Shown here piece after piece: positions 54,146-64,000 of a DNA stretch of 64,000 nt. The stretch is from assembly GCA_027946365.1 (NCBI GenBank), contig JAPEUQ010000021.1, positions 310,001 to 374,000 of the forward strand, read 5' to 3'. This stretch comes from Kalmusia sp. IMI 367209 (taxonomy: Eukaryota; Ascomycota; Dothideomycetes; Pleosporales; Didymosphaeriaceae). The notes beneath the pieces are model-generated. The model made no database searches. It was not told the DNA's origin and was given only the letters and a program-made list of their open reading frames with translations. Position 1 is the stretch's first letter, and the number at the start of each line of letters is the position of its first letter. A program made the translations under genes and the position numbers.

Positions 54146-57100
54146 ATGTCTGACTACGAATCTGATGACGACAACTTCAATCCGCAGCCAGAGGTCGATG
54201 AGGATGACGTAGCTCCAAGCGGAAGTCGCAAGCCCGCGGCAGACGAGGATGATGAGGACGATGACCAGGCAGTAGCCTCGCGAGGACGTGATGCACACAA
54301 CGATGAAGATGATGAGGATGGTGCTGGCGACGACAATGAGGATGACGAAGAGGATGAAGAAGATGACGAGGAGGACGAGGACGAAGTTGTGGTATGTCTA
54401 GGCTGAGACGCTTCGTGAAATGCGCTGACTTGAGACAGGCTCGACCACACAAGCGAAGGAAGAAGACAAGGCGGAACATGTTCATCGAGGAGGAGGCTGA
54501 AGTCGACGAGGAGGAGGATGAGGAGGAGGACGACAATGACGAACTCGCAGAAGAAGTTCACCCGGATGACTTGATCGAGGCCACGCACGCTGATCTCGAC
54601 GACCGGCACCATCGAGAACTAGACATTCAGCGACAGGCTCAGAGTAATATCGATGCGGAAGAAATGGCAAGTGCTTTCGACGAGAAATACCGCCGACGCG
54701 AAATGATGAGCGCGCGGCGCGCGGCGACAGGTGCTGTCCCCACAGCCCAGCCGACGGTCAACGACCCTTCAATATTCGCTTGCAAGTGCCGACCAGGCAA
54801 AGAGCGCGAGGTCATAATGTCTATCATGAAACGAATCGATGACCAGCGCCGCTTCGGTCGCCAATGCAGGGTGTATTCGGCCTTTGAACGAGGAGGTACC
54901 ATGGCGGGATACATCTACGTTGAGGCCGATGCGAAACAAGACATGTTGGCCATGCTCGATGGCGTCTTACATGTCTTTATGGGGACACCACCGATCTCCA
55001 TCGATGTGAAGGAACGGCCAGATCTTCTCCGCAAGCGCAAGCGCACTCCATTGGAAGAGGGCAAGTTTGTGCGCATGGTTCGTCCACCTCTGTACAAGGG
55101 TGATCTTGCAAAGGTTGTCGAAGTCCACGCAAACGGTCTGGACTGCACTGTACAACTGGTTCCTCGTCTTGATTATGGTCTCAATGAAGATGCGAATGCC
55201 GCAGATGCTGGAAAGCGCAAACGACCTGCTTTCGGCCGCGTTGTGGATCGGCCTCCTCAGAAGCTTTTCAATGAGGGTGAGGCGAGGAAGCGCCACATGA
55301 AGCACCTCAGCATGGTTGGCGCGGGCAATCAAAAAGCGTACACTTACAAAGGGGAGGACTACCAGAACGGCTTTCTCATTAAAGAAGTCAAGGTAAACTT
55401 CGTCACCAGCGAAAACGTCAACCCGCGAATGGAGGAAATGCAATTCTTTGCTGTCACGGCCGCTGATGGCACTGAAACTCTGGATCTTGTGGCTGTTCAG
55501 GCCGCACAGAAGGCTGCGCAAACAGGATCAAGCTTTGTCACCGGCGATAACGTGGAAGTCTACGATGGCGAACAGAAGGGTCTCCGAGGTACAACTATTA
55601 CCGTAATAGGCGACATTGTAACGTTCAAAGTTACCGAAGGAGAATTAAAAGGTCGGCGGATCGATGCACCTGTTAGGACGTTGCGGAAGCTGTTCCGCGA
55701 AGGTGACCACGTAAAAGTTATTGGCGGAAGCAGGTACATCGACGAAGTCGGTATGGTCACGAAGATCAGGGATGATAAGATCACTCTGCTTTGCGATTCG
55801 ACCCAGACTGAAATCACCGTTTTCAGCAAGGACTTGAAGCGTGCAGCTGATTCGGCTACGCTTGGGCAAGATTCGGATTATGATTTATACGATCTGGTCC
55901 AGATCGAGTAAGTGGTCCTTTAGCTTAAATCTCACAAGTGCTAACCATTTCCAGTGCCTCGACTGTGGGTTGTGTAGTCAAGGTCGATCGCGAAGTCTTG
56001 CGTGTATTGGATCAGCAAGGCAATGTCCGCACTCTACTTCACACTCAAGTCTCTGGTATCGTTGGCCGTAACCGCAACGCTGTTGCAACGGACCGGGACG
56101 GCTCCGAAATACGGAACGACGATACTGTCAAAGAGCATGGCGGAGAGACCCGACAAGGGAAGGTCATCTACATACACAGGGGTTCGCTCTTTGTTGCCAA
56201 TCGAGAACTTGTGGAGAATGCCGGCGTATTCGTGGTTAGAAGCGCAAACGTCGTCACGATGGCTGCGAAAAGTGGCCGTACTCAGGCTGCTGGACCGGAT
56301 CTCAGCGGTCTCAATCCTGCTATTCAGCAACAGAACGGCGGTGCTGGAGCTATGGCACCACCCCCACGACAGTTCGGTCGGGACAAGTTGATCGGTAAGA
56401 CTGTTACCATCCGTAAGGGTCCATACAAGGGGCTTCTCGGTATCGTAAAGGACACCATGAACGATGAAGCCCGCATCGAACTACACACGAAGAACAAGCA
56501 AATCTCGATCAAAAAAGAACTTCTCACCGTCAAAGATCCTGTCACAGGCAATAACGCAGATTTCAAAGGCGGCAATTTCCCTAATCGCTCCCGCGGCGGC
56601 TATGCGGGTGCTACGCCATCTTACAATGGCGGCGGTCGGACGCCTGCCTGGGGCAACTCGTCTCGGAACGGTCCGTCATGGGGTGGCGCTACACCGGCTG
56701 CTGGTAGTGGTGGACGCACGCCTGCTTGGGGTGGAGGTGGAGGCCGAACGCCCGGATGGGGCGGTGCCGATGGCTCCCGCACGGCATATGGTGACGGCTC
56801 TCGAACCGCCTATGGCGGAGCGACCGCATATGGCGGCGCAACTGCATATGGTGGCAACGATGGATCAAGCACTGCATACGGAGGATTTAACTCTGGTAGC
56901 CGGACACCGGCCTGGGGTGCCTCGTCCTCCACGGGCTCCAAGTCGAACCTCTCGGCCCCGACCCCCGGCGCCGTATACAGCGCTGCTACACCGGCGGCAT
57001 ACTCGGCTCCTACGCCTGGGGGATATGGTGGGTATAATGCCCCGACTCCGGGAGGTGTCGCACTCGATGCACCGACGCCGGGCAATTACACGGCGCCTAC

Positions 57101-57182
57101 CCCGGGTGATTATTATAATACGCCTGCTGCGGCTCCGACACCCGGAGCTTGGGGTGGTGATGAGGATCCGAGGTATGATTAG
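54146..57182 (+). CDS. SPT5: Transcription elongation factor Spt5
   Basis: The larger DSIF subunit that clamps RNA polymerase II/I during elongation. Three exons: intron 1 after EDEDEVV and intron 2 within VQID-ASTVGC. The first 150 residues are acidic (DEDDEDDDQAV). The NGN domain covers IFACKCRPGKEREVIMSIMKRIDDQ and RRFGRQCRVYSAFERGGTMAGYIYVEADAKQ. KOW modules include PPLYKGDLAKVVEVHANGL, VTGDNVEVYDGEQKGLRGTTITVIGD, REGDHVKVIGGSRYIDEVGMVTKI, and RKGPYKGLLGIVKDTMNDEAR. The C-terminal region has repeated GGRTPAWG/TAYGG and APTPG units, the sites phosphorylated by P-TEFb-type kinases in this family. About 970 residues, within the expected range. Confidence 0.93.
56620..57180 (+). repeat. Spt5 C-terminal repeat region
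   Basis: Short coding repeats of GGRTPAWG, TAYGGA and SAPTPGG types make up the unstructured tail of Spt5. They are imperfect and the count is not fixed. Confidence 0.8.
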
Positions 57183-58850
57183 ATTAAGTGTGTACAATAG
57201 ATAGGCATATTCTTAGCGTGGAGGCTCATGCGGTGTGAAGGTGGCGAGGAATTGGCATAGGGCTGCATCGCGTCTTTGGATCACCCTTGTTCACTTGGGC
57301 GGAGCGCCACGACGACCTATCAGCTTGCTTATGCGTGTTCTTAGTCTTGCATTGCCGGCGTTCTCAAAATGGGAGACTTGTACACCATGTCAGTCATTGA
57401 TTGATGGTGCGGTCGGCATATCTTAACTAGAATTGATAATTCCATCGCCCACTACTGATCCTGTGTTCGCGTTCCACGATACGATGTATGGGTGAAATGA
57501 TGTGCAGCGGAGTGTCTGCGGTAGATGTTGCAACAAACGTCAGTCAGCTTGTTTCTATAGATAAATTGAATGAGACGTGCCATGCATGCATTGCATTGTT
57601 TTGGCGACGTTCTACATGTACATGCGTGCATGACGGCACGAGATGTGATCGGGCTGCGCTCACGCAGTTGTGCAACAGGAGTGTTACCGTACCTTTGGGT
57701 TTGGGTTCATCGCAACGTCCGCGGTATGTTTGTCGGCTTCCGACGGGGCGTAGGTGGCGTGGGATGTTTTTCAGGGCACTAGGGGGCTCCTCCCGCTGGT
57801 AAGCAGCCGTATTCGTCGTGGGATGTCCATACATAAAGACAAAAGTTTATAATCTGTTGCGTTGAATTTAGTTGACGCTTGCTTAGTATAGCCGATGCAC
57901 ATAATGTTGGGTTTGCGTGGCGGTGAGAAGCGACGACATAGAAACGACTGTTCAATGGCTTAAGATGGTGCAACGAGTAGAGAAGGAGAGAAAATTTTAG
58001 TCTACCTGATACGTATATAATAGCTATGAGAAGGAAATGAAAAGTAGACAACAACAAAAAAAATTCGAAACGCTGCGTTACTTCTTGACGGACGTAAAAA
58101 CCATGATTTTGCTGATTTCAAAGTCTAAGGGAAATCTCAAAATCCGCCCACGCTCGAATAGCAGGCGAGAAAAATCCATCCAGGAAACCATAGTCGTTAA
58201 GTAGAGAGGAAGGACATGTTAGGGGAAGTTGCGGAATCAGAATCGGGATGCAAGACGAAAAGACTGTGCAGTTCGAGACTTGCAGCCACTGGAAGCGCCC
58301 AACACCAAGATGCGGGGTGATGCTTATGAGAGGATAGAGACGCAGCATCAACGCCGGTCTGATGCAAGTGAGACGAAATAGGCCATGGTGGAGCCCTTGA
58401 AGGAAGGGGAAACAGGGCTAGTCCAATGTTCAGACATGTCGTCAAGCATGCGTGAAGGGCCTAGAATATGCAATGTACCATCTTGAGGACTTGCTTGTTG
58501 AGAATACGAAAGTGGGTATGCATCGAGGAAAAAAGACCTGCCCACTTGAAATATGCTCAGAGCTACCGACATAACACCCAAGCCAAAAGCGGAGTTGGTA
58601 GAGAGGATCGAAGGCAGATATATGACGTTGCAGAGGCGCCAGGTCTGATTTGGGATCACGGATGCGGGAGAGATGCATGTGTGGGTCGACTACAAGGCGC
58701 TCATAGGCTAAATAATAGGTTGCGTCAACTTCGGTTCCGTTTGACTTTTTGAGAAAGGAAGTTCGCCGAGAGGTGTGGGGCGGGGGAAGCCATCCGTGGG
58801 TCCGTTGTCGAATTCTGTTGTCCGCAACAGTAGAGTGCTTGTCCTTCCAA
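57183..58850. other. Intergenic region, no gene seen
   Basis: 1.7 kb between Spt5 and the convergent F-box gene. Only short frames without motifs are seen. Confidence 0.45.
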
Positions 58851-60513
58851 TCACTTCTGACAGTGCTCTGTGCACGCTTTTCTTACCACCCATTGCTCCC
58901 AGAATTTCCGTTGTGGTGGGGACACCATAATACCGTTGTCTCCGAGGACTTCGACGCTATCAGTAAAATTGCAGTTGCACCAGGGCACCGAAGCTGGCGT
59001 GTCGGGAGACATGGGCGGGAAATGAAGGTTGCCTCCTTGCTCCGGCTCATCGGTGCCTACATCGGAGTCGGAATCACCTAGTGAACCTACACTTTCCTCA
59101 TCATCGTGGTGGCTGAATTGTATGCCATCGTCTTCTTCGTCAAGGGGATCCAGAACGTCGCTGTAGCCGTCGCTGCTGTCGCTGCTGTCGCTTCCGAGGA
59201 AATGATCGTCGGGAACTTCTGCTCCCAGCTCCTCCCTTTGCCGGTCGAAATTCTTCTCGTAGTCGATTCGCCGGAGGCTAACCCAATCCAATCTCATCAT
59301 ATCAGATCGTAGGAATGCAAGCACATCTTGCCACCGGCTACCGTCCTTGAGGAATACATCTCTCAGCCTGAGTCCGCGAAGCTTGTCGCGATGCCTTCGC
59401 GCCAAGGTTATAATCTCGTCTGCGTCAAGTCGCCAGGCTTGGATACCAAAAGCGAGTAGCTTCTCCCATTTCACGTGGTGGAAAATCTCTTCGAGTCGCA
59501 AGTTCAGTGGCCTGTTGGATGGGAATCCGATATGCACAGCTTGCATGTTCTTAGCAGCACTAAATACCGCCTTTGACAGGTTCGAAAGCTCTCGCATGCG
59601 GTTGTCCAAGTCGGTGCCATCATCAAAGTGCAATTCCAGGCACGTCAAACGCTCGGCTAGCACACTCAAAGTTGAAGGCGGACCGTTCATGGCTCCCAAC
59701 GCACTTTGCGGGCTGAGCATGGGCGACGAGAGAAGCGAGAACATGGAGATTTGTTTGCGAGTAGTGCTGCGCCAATGGTCTTTGTAGAATGCGAGCAGGC
59801 CGGTGCCCATTTGAGCTCGACCATGTGGCTTAACTCGTCATTATTCCGAATGTGGGAGATGAGAACCCCATCTTGCTGGTCTTGCACCCGAAGTATCTGC
59901 ACATGTTGCAGGGAAGTGAAAGCCGATGCTGCTTTGTTCAGAACACGGGCATCCTCCTCGGTCTGGACGATCTCTCGTTGCTCATTTACTTTTTGCACAA
60001 AGTGTCTAACCTATACTTTCTTAGTATAGAAAATGCCAGTGGGGGGCTCATGTGACGCACATCGAGGGGTCCGAGGCTTTCTGGAAGGGTGGGCAAGAGT
60101 TCGCGCACGCGTTCCCGACCTGTGACCTCGTTAGTCACGCGTGCATTTTTGAGAACAGAAGGTGAAGCAGAACCTTCGACGTAAAAAAAAGGAACCATGT
60201 AGCTGAATTTCTTGACATGCTCGGCTAAATGCCGTTGGCCGGCGATATTCTCTAGACGTTTGAGACCTTTTCGAGAAAATCGAGTAGTGACTCGTGAAAA
60301 CTGATGCACAGCTCCCAAATCGGAGAATCTCTTGCAAGTCAATCTGAAGCTTGCAATGTCCTGAGCCTGGTCTCGGTCGGGGAACGAAGGTGGTTTGAAA
60401 CTTTCTTGGGAGAGATAGGCACGCCGCTCGATGCCTATGAGCTTCTCGGGGTCGGATTCTATGTGATCAAGTACCTCGCGGAGAAGCTCGTTGGATAGGT
60501 TGAGAATGGGCAT
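58851..60513 (-). CDS. F-box protein with two apparent frameshifts
   Basis: The start MPILNLSNELLREVLDHIE at 60513 opens an F-box (through ASFRLTCKRFSDLGAV, residues about 1-70), the Skp1-binding module of SCF ubiquitin ligases. The rest reads RKGLKRLENIAGQRHLAEHVKKFSYMVPF, TSLQHVQILRVQDQQDG and LGSDSSDSSDGYSDVLDP, in the manner of a fungal F-box protein without clear LRR repeats. The frame changes twice. At a T5 run (59991-59995) one extra A on the coding strand would join LDTLCKK to VNEQREIVQ. At TTT (59810-59812) one extra A would join VELK to MGTGLLAFYKDHW. No intron fits either. Reading through gives about 550 residues. The gene may be a young pseudogene or mis-assembled. Confidence 0.7.
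59810..59812 (-). other. Homopolymer frameshift in F-box gene (second)
   Basis: TTT on the + strand. Four would join NDELSHMVELK to MGTGLLAFYKDHWR in one frame. Confidence 0.5.
59991..59995 (-). other. Homopolymer frameshift in F-box gene (first)
   Basis: T5 on the + strand (A5 in the coding strand). Six would make LDTLCKKVNEQREIVQ continuous. Confidence 0.55.
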
Positions 60514-60879
60514 AGCGTGGCAAAGACACGTTTGCCGCCGGATAAAACAAGACACAGGCGTATGCCTTGAGAAGGAGAGAAATGAAAAAGCGAGCTAGCA
60601 GCGATTTTATGCCAGACAGTCAGGATCGGGGGCCCGCGGCGTGGTGGAAAAGACAGTGATAGCGGTGGCTTCAGCTAGCGGCGTGGTACTCGACAGATAT
60701 CGACGTTCTCCGTGCGTGTGCAGTCATGGGACGGCCGGGACATAGGGGAGGAGGATAAGGCCCTGTAGCAAACGGAGCTGCGGGCATCACCTGCCCCAGC
60801 GTCAGCTCAGTTGGTTGAAGGTGGTGGACTCGGACACGGCTTGGACTAGGAAAGCCTGCACCTTTACGCATCCAAGACT

Positions 60880-60964
60880 CGCTAGTGGGCGTGTGAGCGA
60901 ATGAGACAGACGAGGTGCACGTGACTAAATTTTCAACCCGCTAGTGGGCTATCGAGCGAATGAG
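60880..60964. repeat. Imperfect 26-bp direct repeat
   Basis: Copies at 60880-60905 and 60939-60964 share CGCTAGTGGGC and AGCGAATGAG ends and differ at four bases in the middle, with 33 bp between. Confidence 0.75.
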
Positions 60965-61813
60965 GGCCGGCGTTCTCACATGATCGTTCAGACATGCGCG
61001 CGAGACAAAGGCTCCTCCCGAACTCGCCAGGGTACGAGCAGGGCGCGTCGTGGTGCCGCTCTCTGATTCGACCCAGCGTTGGCGCTACCAGCGCTCTCCA
61101 ATCACCACGGCGGAAGTGGTGCGTCGACGGGTTGCCAGCGAAGCATGCATGACGACGCTAGAACATGCCTCATCTGCAGCTAGTCGACTGCTGCCCAGAC
61201 ACCGCTCAGAAACTCTGTCTACACGGTCATGCAGCGCCATCATGATGACTACATGCGCCGTTCTCGGCCGCTCCGGTGCCGTGGCCATTTCTCCTGTGTG
61301 CCATAGGATTCTTCAATCTTCCCCAGATTCTTCTTGCTCTTGCTCTTCCTCTTCCTCTTTTCTTCCTTTCCCTCCTCATATCAAAACCAATGATCGATTC
61401 CAAGCGAAAGATTTCCCAAGAATTTGTCCCACTTTCGTAGCCAAGGAGACCCCAGGGAATGTAACACGACGGCTGTCGCTTGTACCAACGTGTGAGATGT
61501 TCATTTGTGAGCTAAGGAAGAAAGAAGAGAAATCGGAGCAGAAGATCAAAGTCGCACAGGCGGGGTACTCACATGGTGGTACCCACGTGGTGTGCGCGAG
61601 GGAAGGAGCGAAGCAGCGTACGCAACTGTTACAGAGGCTGAGGTAATCTTGATGTGTACTAGTATACCACCTCATCACGTGCTCCCCTAATGATTCTACT
61701 ATATCATCTTCTTGTGAGAAATCGCGAAGCAAATGGGTGAACGGCTGCCAATTGAGAGCGATTTCTCTGCTTCCGCCGAATACAGTTCCTCTACCAAGAC
61801 CAGACAGTCGAAC

Positions 61814-61908
61814 GAGCAGTTTCTCTGCTATACGAACGCAACATCCCCGCTATGTGAATAAGCAGTGTCCCTACTATACAAATGAGCAGTATCTCTGCTA
61901 TGCGATTA
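61814..61908. repeat. Degenerate 24-bp tandem repeat (minisatellite)
   Basis: Four units of about 23-25 bp at 61814-61837, 61838-61860, 61861-61883 and 61884-61908, with consensus near GAGCAGTNTCTCTGCTATAC. A diverged copy lies near 61754. Confidence 0.7.
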
Positions 61909-61965
61909 AGAAACCATGTAATTCAACATCTGTGGCTATGACAGCATCGAAATAATCATACAGCT

Positions 61966-63996
61966 CTACCATTTGATCTGCGCTGCCTCTTGTCTCAATC
62001 TCTCTGCCTCAGTCGGCCTCTTTCGCTTTGGTTTTGCGGCCGCTTGGCTATCGTCTGCTTTGCCGTCTTTGTCCTTGTCTTCCTTGGCAGTCTTTGAAGG
62101 ACCTTTTCCAATATGCCTTGTCTCCCCCACCCGCCTAGATGGCGCGTCCGAGCTAGTAGAGCCCTCCCGCGCAGTTATCATTGTCTGAATACCACTGCTT
62201 AGACGCCTGGGCGACAGAACATTACCATCGTCGAATAAATCGACACGTTCACCCGGCTCATTAGCCACCGTATCCGGCGGCACACCCATCCCATCATCCC
62301 CCTCCAGCCTCACTCGCGTGATATTCGGACTCGGCGTCGGCGCTGCGGACCTCTCGCCGCGACTATTAGCACCGAACCCAGTGTCGATGCCTCGAACACT
62401 TCCGCTGTCGTCAGGCCTCTCCGCTTCCTCTTCCTCGCCGAGTTGCTTGGGAAGGTGCTGGTGGAAATGGTCCGTTTTCTTACATTTACGGATAGTGTGT
62501 CGTGCTTGTTTCAAAGCTCGGATTGCTCTTTGATTGCCTTCCTTTTCCGGATATCGGAACTCGGACCATAAGGGGACTGGTCCGGCGTTCTCGACATATT
62601 CGTCATTTTTGTCTTCCTCACACTCGTTCTCATCCTTGTCTGGCTCATAATTCTCATCGTTCTCATTGCTCTTGTCGTGCTTGCTATTGTCACTGACGGT
62701 CCAGCGAGACCGAGACGATACACCAAAACTCGAATCTGTAGAGAAATCCCAAGTATCACGATTGATGGGCCTCGTGTCTTTAGATGGCTCCCCTCTGGAC
62801 TTTGGCTTCTGTTTCACCTTTAGAGGTAGGAAGGGCGGATCGGAAGGGATGCTTGATTTGTGGGAGGATGAGTGGGACGGTCGGTCGCTGGGGTTTCGAC
62901 CTCCTGAACCGGGCCCTTGGCCTCCTGGAGCTGCGCCTGGAGGTTCTGCATCTGATCCTTCTGCGTGTGAAGCTCTCCCGGGTGAATGGTCTCTAGCCCC
63001 AGAAGATCCCGCATCTGGAGCCCTCCTACCACCAAACCTACGCTTCCCTGTAGCAGTTCTTACGTTCTGCGCCTCTGCTATTCCAATATCCTTCATCGTC
63101 CTTGGGTCACTTTGACTCCAATCATGACGCATATCATGAGCCTCAATTATTGCTCTTTCTTCACGCGTGCCATTGACGCGTACATGAGACGCGAACAGTA
63201 ACTGGCTTTGTTCTGCGGGCGATTCGACTTCATCATCGTCGACTAGTTGCTCGCTGTTTGTGAGAGCATAGGAAGAACCGTCACTGTCTGAATATATCTC
63301 GCTGCTTGACCTGCGTGGAGCCCAATATGCCTGCGAAGTTGCTGATTGATGTTTGACGCCCGACAAGAACCCACCTGCAGCGCGATCTGGTGTACTTTGC
63401 TGAAACCGACTCGGGCCGTGCATCGAAGCACTTGATGATCTGCGTCGAGGATCGTGAGCGTAAAGGTAGCCTTTTTCTACAAAAGCGCTATCTATGCGGC
63501 GCTGGCGGCGACTACGAAGCCATGAAGTGTTGGGAGCCGAGGGCTCTTCGTCCGGCTCTTCACTGGGACGATGAGTTCCAACTCGCGCTGGCGGAGCAGA
63601 AGTATCGATCTTGAGAGCAGATTTGCGTGGGACTTTGGTTGCGTTTCGAGGCTGATGGTTAGAAGAGGTACTTCGGTACGACTTGGATGAAGTCCACCAC
63701 GGTTCAGAATTTGAGGTGATCCCAGTGTCTTCAGTGCGGTCATTGTACGCAACTCTTCTTTCGACTGTGACCGGTGAGAATGTCACTTTGGACGTGCGTC
63801 GTTGTAGCATTGGCCCTACTATCTCTTCTACGTTATGCACAGGGCTCTGACCACTATGATGCCTAGGACCAGGGACGGCAGTTAGCCCACGTAGCTCGGC
63901 CGGAGTCGAACGCCTCTTCTTGGGTTGTGATGGGATAGTCGCATTATCAGCCAGTCTGTGACTAAGGATATGAGCTGCTTGTTGCTCCCCATCCAT
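61966..63996 (-). CDS. Long disordered protein, unknown function
   Basis: A single open frame of 676 codons from the ATG at 63996 (MDGEQQAAHILSHRLADN), only four bases from the window edge, so upstream exons cannot be excluded. The sequence is hydrophilic and rich in Ser, Asp, Glu, Arg and Pro, with no folded domain I can place. Basic patches PKKRRSTPAEL (residues 25-35) and AKPKRKRPTEAERLRQ (near the end) could be nuclear localisation signals. A short conserved-looking helix lies at RAIRALKQARHTIRKCKKTDHFHQHLPKQL (about residue 490). Acidic stretch ENDENYEPDKDENECEEDKNDEY. Codon use looks like the neighbours. I do not recognise the family. Confidence 0.7.
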   Translation of the reverse strand: MDGEQQAAHILSHRLADNATIPSQPKKRRSTPAELRGLTAVPGPRHHSGQSPVHNVEEIVGPMLQRRTSKVTFSPVTVERRVAYNDRTEDTGITSNSEPWWTSSKSYRSTSSNHQPRNATKVPRKSALKIDTSAPPARVGTHRPSEEPDEEPSAPNTSWLRSRRQRRIDSAFVEKGYLYAHDPRRRSSSASMHGPSRFQQSTPDRAAGGFLSGVKHQSATSQAYWAPRRSSSEIYSDSDGSSYALTNSEQLVDDDEVESPAEQSQLLFASHVRVNGTREERAIIEAHDMRHDWSQSDPRTMKDIGIAEAQNVRTATGKRRFGGRRAPDAGSSGARDHSPGRASHAEGSDAEPPGAAPGGQGPGSGGRNPSDRPSHSSSHKSSIPSDPPFLPLKVKQKPKSRGEPSKDTRPINRDTWDFSTDSSFGVSSRSRWTVSDNSKHDKSNENDENYEPDKDENECEEDKNDEYVENAGPVPLWSEFRYPEKEGNQRAIRALKQARHTIRKCKKTDHFHQHLPKQLGEEEEAERPDDSGSVRGIDTGFGANSRGERSAAPTPSPNITRVRLEGDDGMGVPPDTVANEPGERVDLFDDGNVLSPRRLSSGIQTMITAREGSTSSDAPSRRVGETRHIGKGPSKTAKEDKDKDGKADDSQAAAKPKRKRPTEAERLRQEAAQIKW

Positions 63997-64000
63997 CTCG

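Larger units (their letters stand above)
60514..61965. other. Intergenic region with short repeats
   Basis: About 1.45 kb. It holds a 26-bp direct repeat (60880-60905 and 60939-60964) and a minisatellite (61814-61908). A 198-codon plus frame (61050-61646) opens only at GTG and has no motif I recognise. Confidence 0.5.

Noticed and set aside
60785..60850. tRNA-like CAGCTCAGTTGGTTGAAGG
   Set aside because: Only the D-arm-like stretch fits; no T-loop and no acceptor pairing.
61050..61646. 198-codon plus frame
   Set aside because: It starts only at GTG and is low-complexity Ser/Cys in the middle; no domain.
61686..61700. CCTAATGATTCTACT near the right edge
   Set aside because: One-armed and degenerate; no cluster gene nearby.

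Overview
The window is nuclear DNA of a filamentous ascomycete (Pezizomycotina; Dothideomycetes is my best guess but is not proven). The evidence is short GT-AG introns of about 45-60 nt, GC-moderate spaced genes with single-gene transcripts on both strands, fungal-type families (TRI12-like MFS, Pth11/rhodopsin-domain membrane protein, DASH subunit Spc19, PPZ phosphatase, fungal Med8) and no bacterial-style operons. I recognise no transposon, rRNA, convincing tRNA or CRISPR array.

Left third (1-17.9 kb): an accessory metabolic cluster. In order it has an AtuA-like (DUF1446) protein cut by the left edge, a small ABM-domain protein, a TRI12-type MFS transporter, an acyl-CoA ligase, two divergent enoyl-CoA hydratases, a MaoC/hydratase-2 protein, a second AtuA-like protein, a second acyl-CoA ligase and a rhodopsin-domain membrane protein. 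Ligase 1, both enoyl-CoA hydratases and the MaoC protein end in peroxisomal targeting tripeptides (SKL, SHL, SRL, SKL). The simplest reading is uptake (MFS), CoA activation (ligases) and peroxisomal beta-oxidation-like processing (hydratases, AtuA proteins) of an unusual, possibly branched or isoprenoid, carboxylic acid. A 15-bp palindrome-like motif, CTARTGAWTCAYTAG, recurs in three of the cluster's promoter regions and may be the site of a pathway regulator that is not in this window. The acyl-CoA dehydrogenase/oxidase, carboxylase and thiolase steps are not in the window either.

Middle (18.6-45.2 kb): mostly core genes. These are a GT31-like glycosyltransferase, a stand-alone LigD-type 3'-phosphoesterase, a zinc-finger plus F-box-like protein, Mediator Med8, an N-terminal protein methyltransferase (Tae1/NTMT type), an aldehyde dehydrogenase ending in SRL, a PPZ-type phosphatase with two usable 3' ends, a secreted alpha-carbonic anhydrase, a DCAF7/AN11-like WD40 protein with a long polyQ leader, phosphopantetheine adenylyltransferase (Cab4), a four-exon mini-gene for ATP synthase subunit Atp18, and Spc19.

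Right part (47.4-64 kb): casein kinase I, mitochondrial Rsm22, elongation factor Spt5, an F-box protein with two apparent frameshifts, and a long disordered protein at the right edge. Six single-base homopolymer-length frameshifts lie in four genes (AtuA-1, ligase 2, the methyltransferase, the F-box gene). Because one hits a conserved housekeeping gene, sequencing/assembly error is at least as likely as gene decay.
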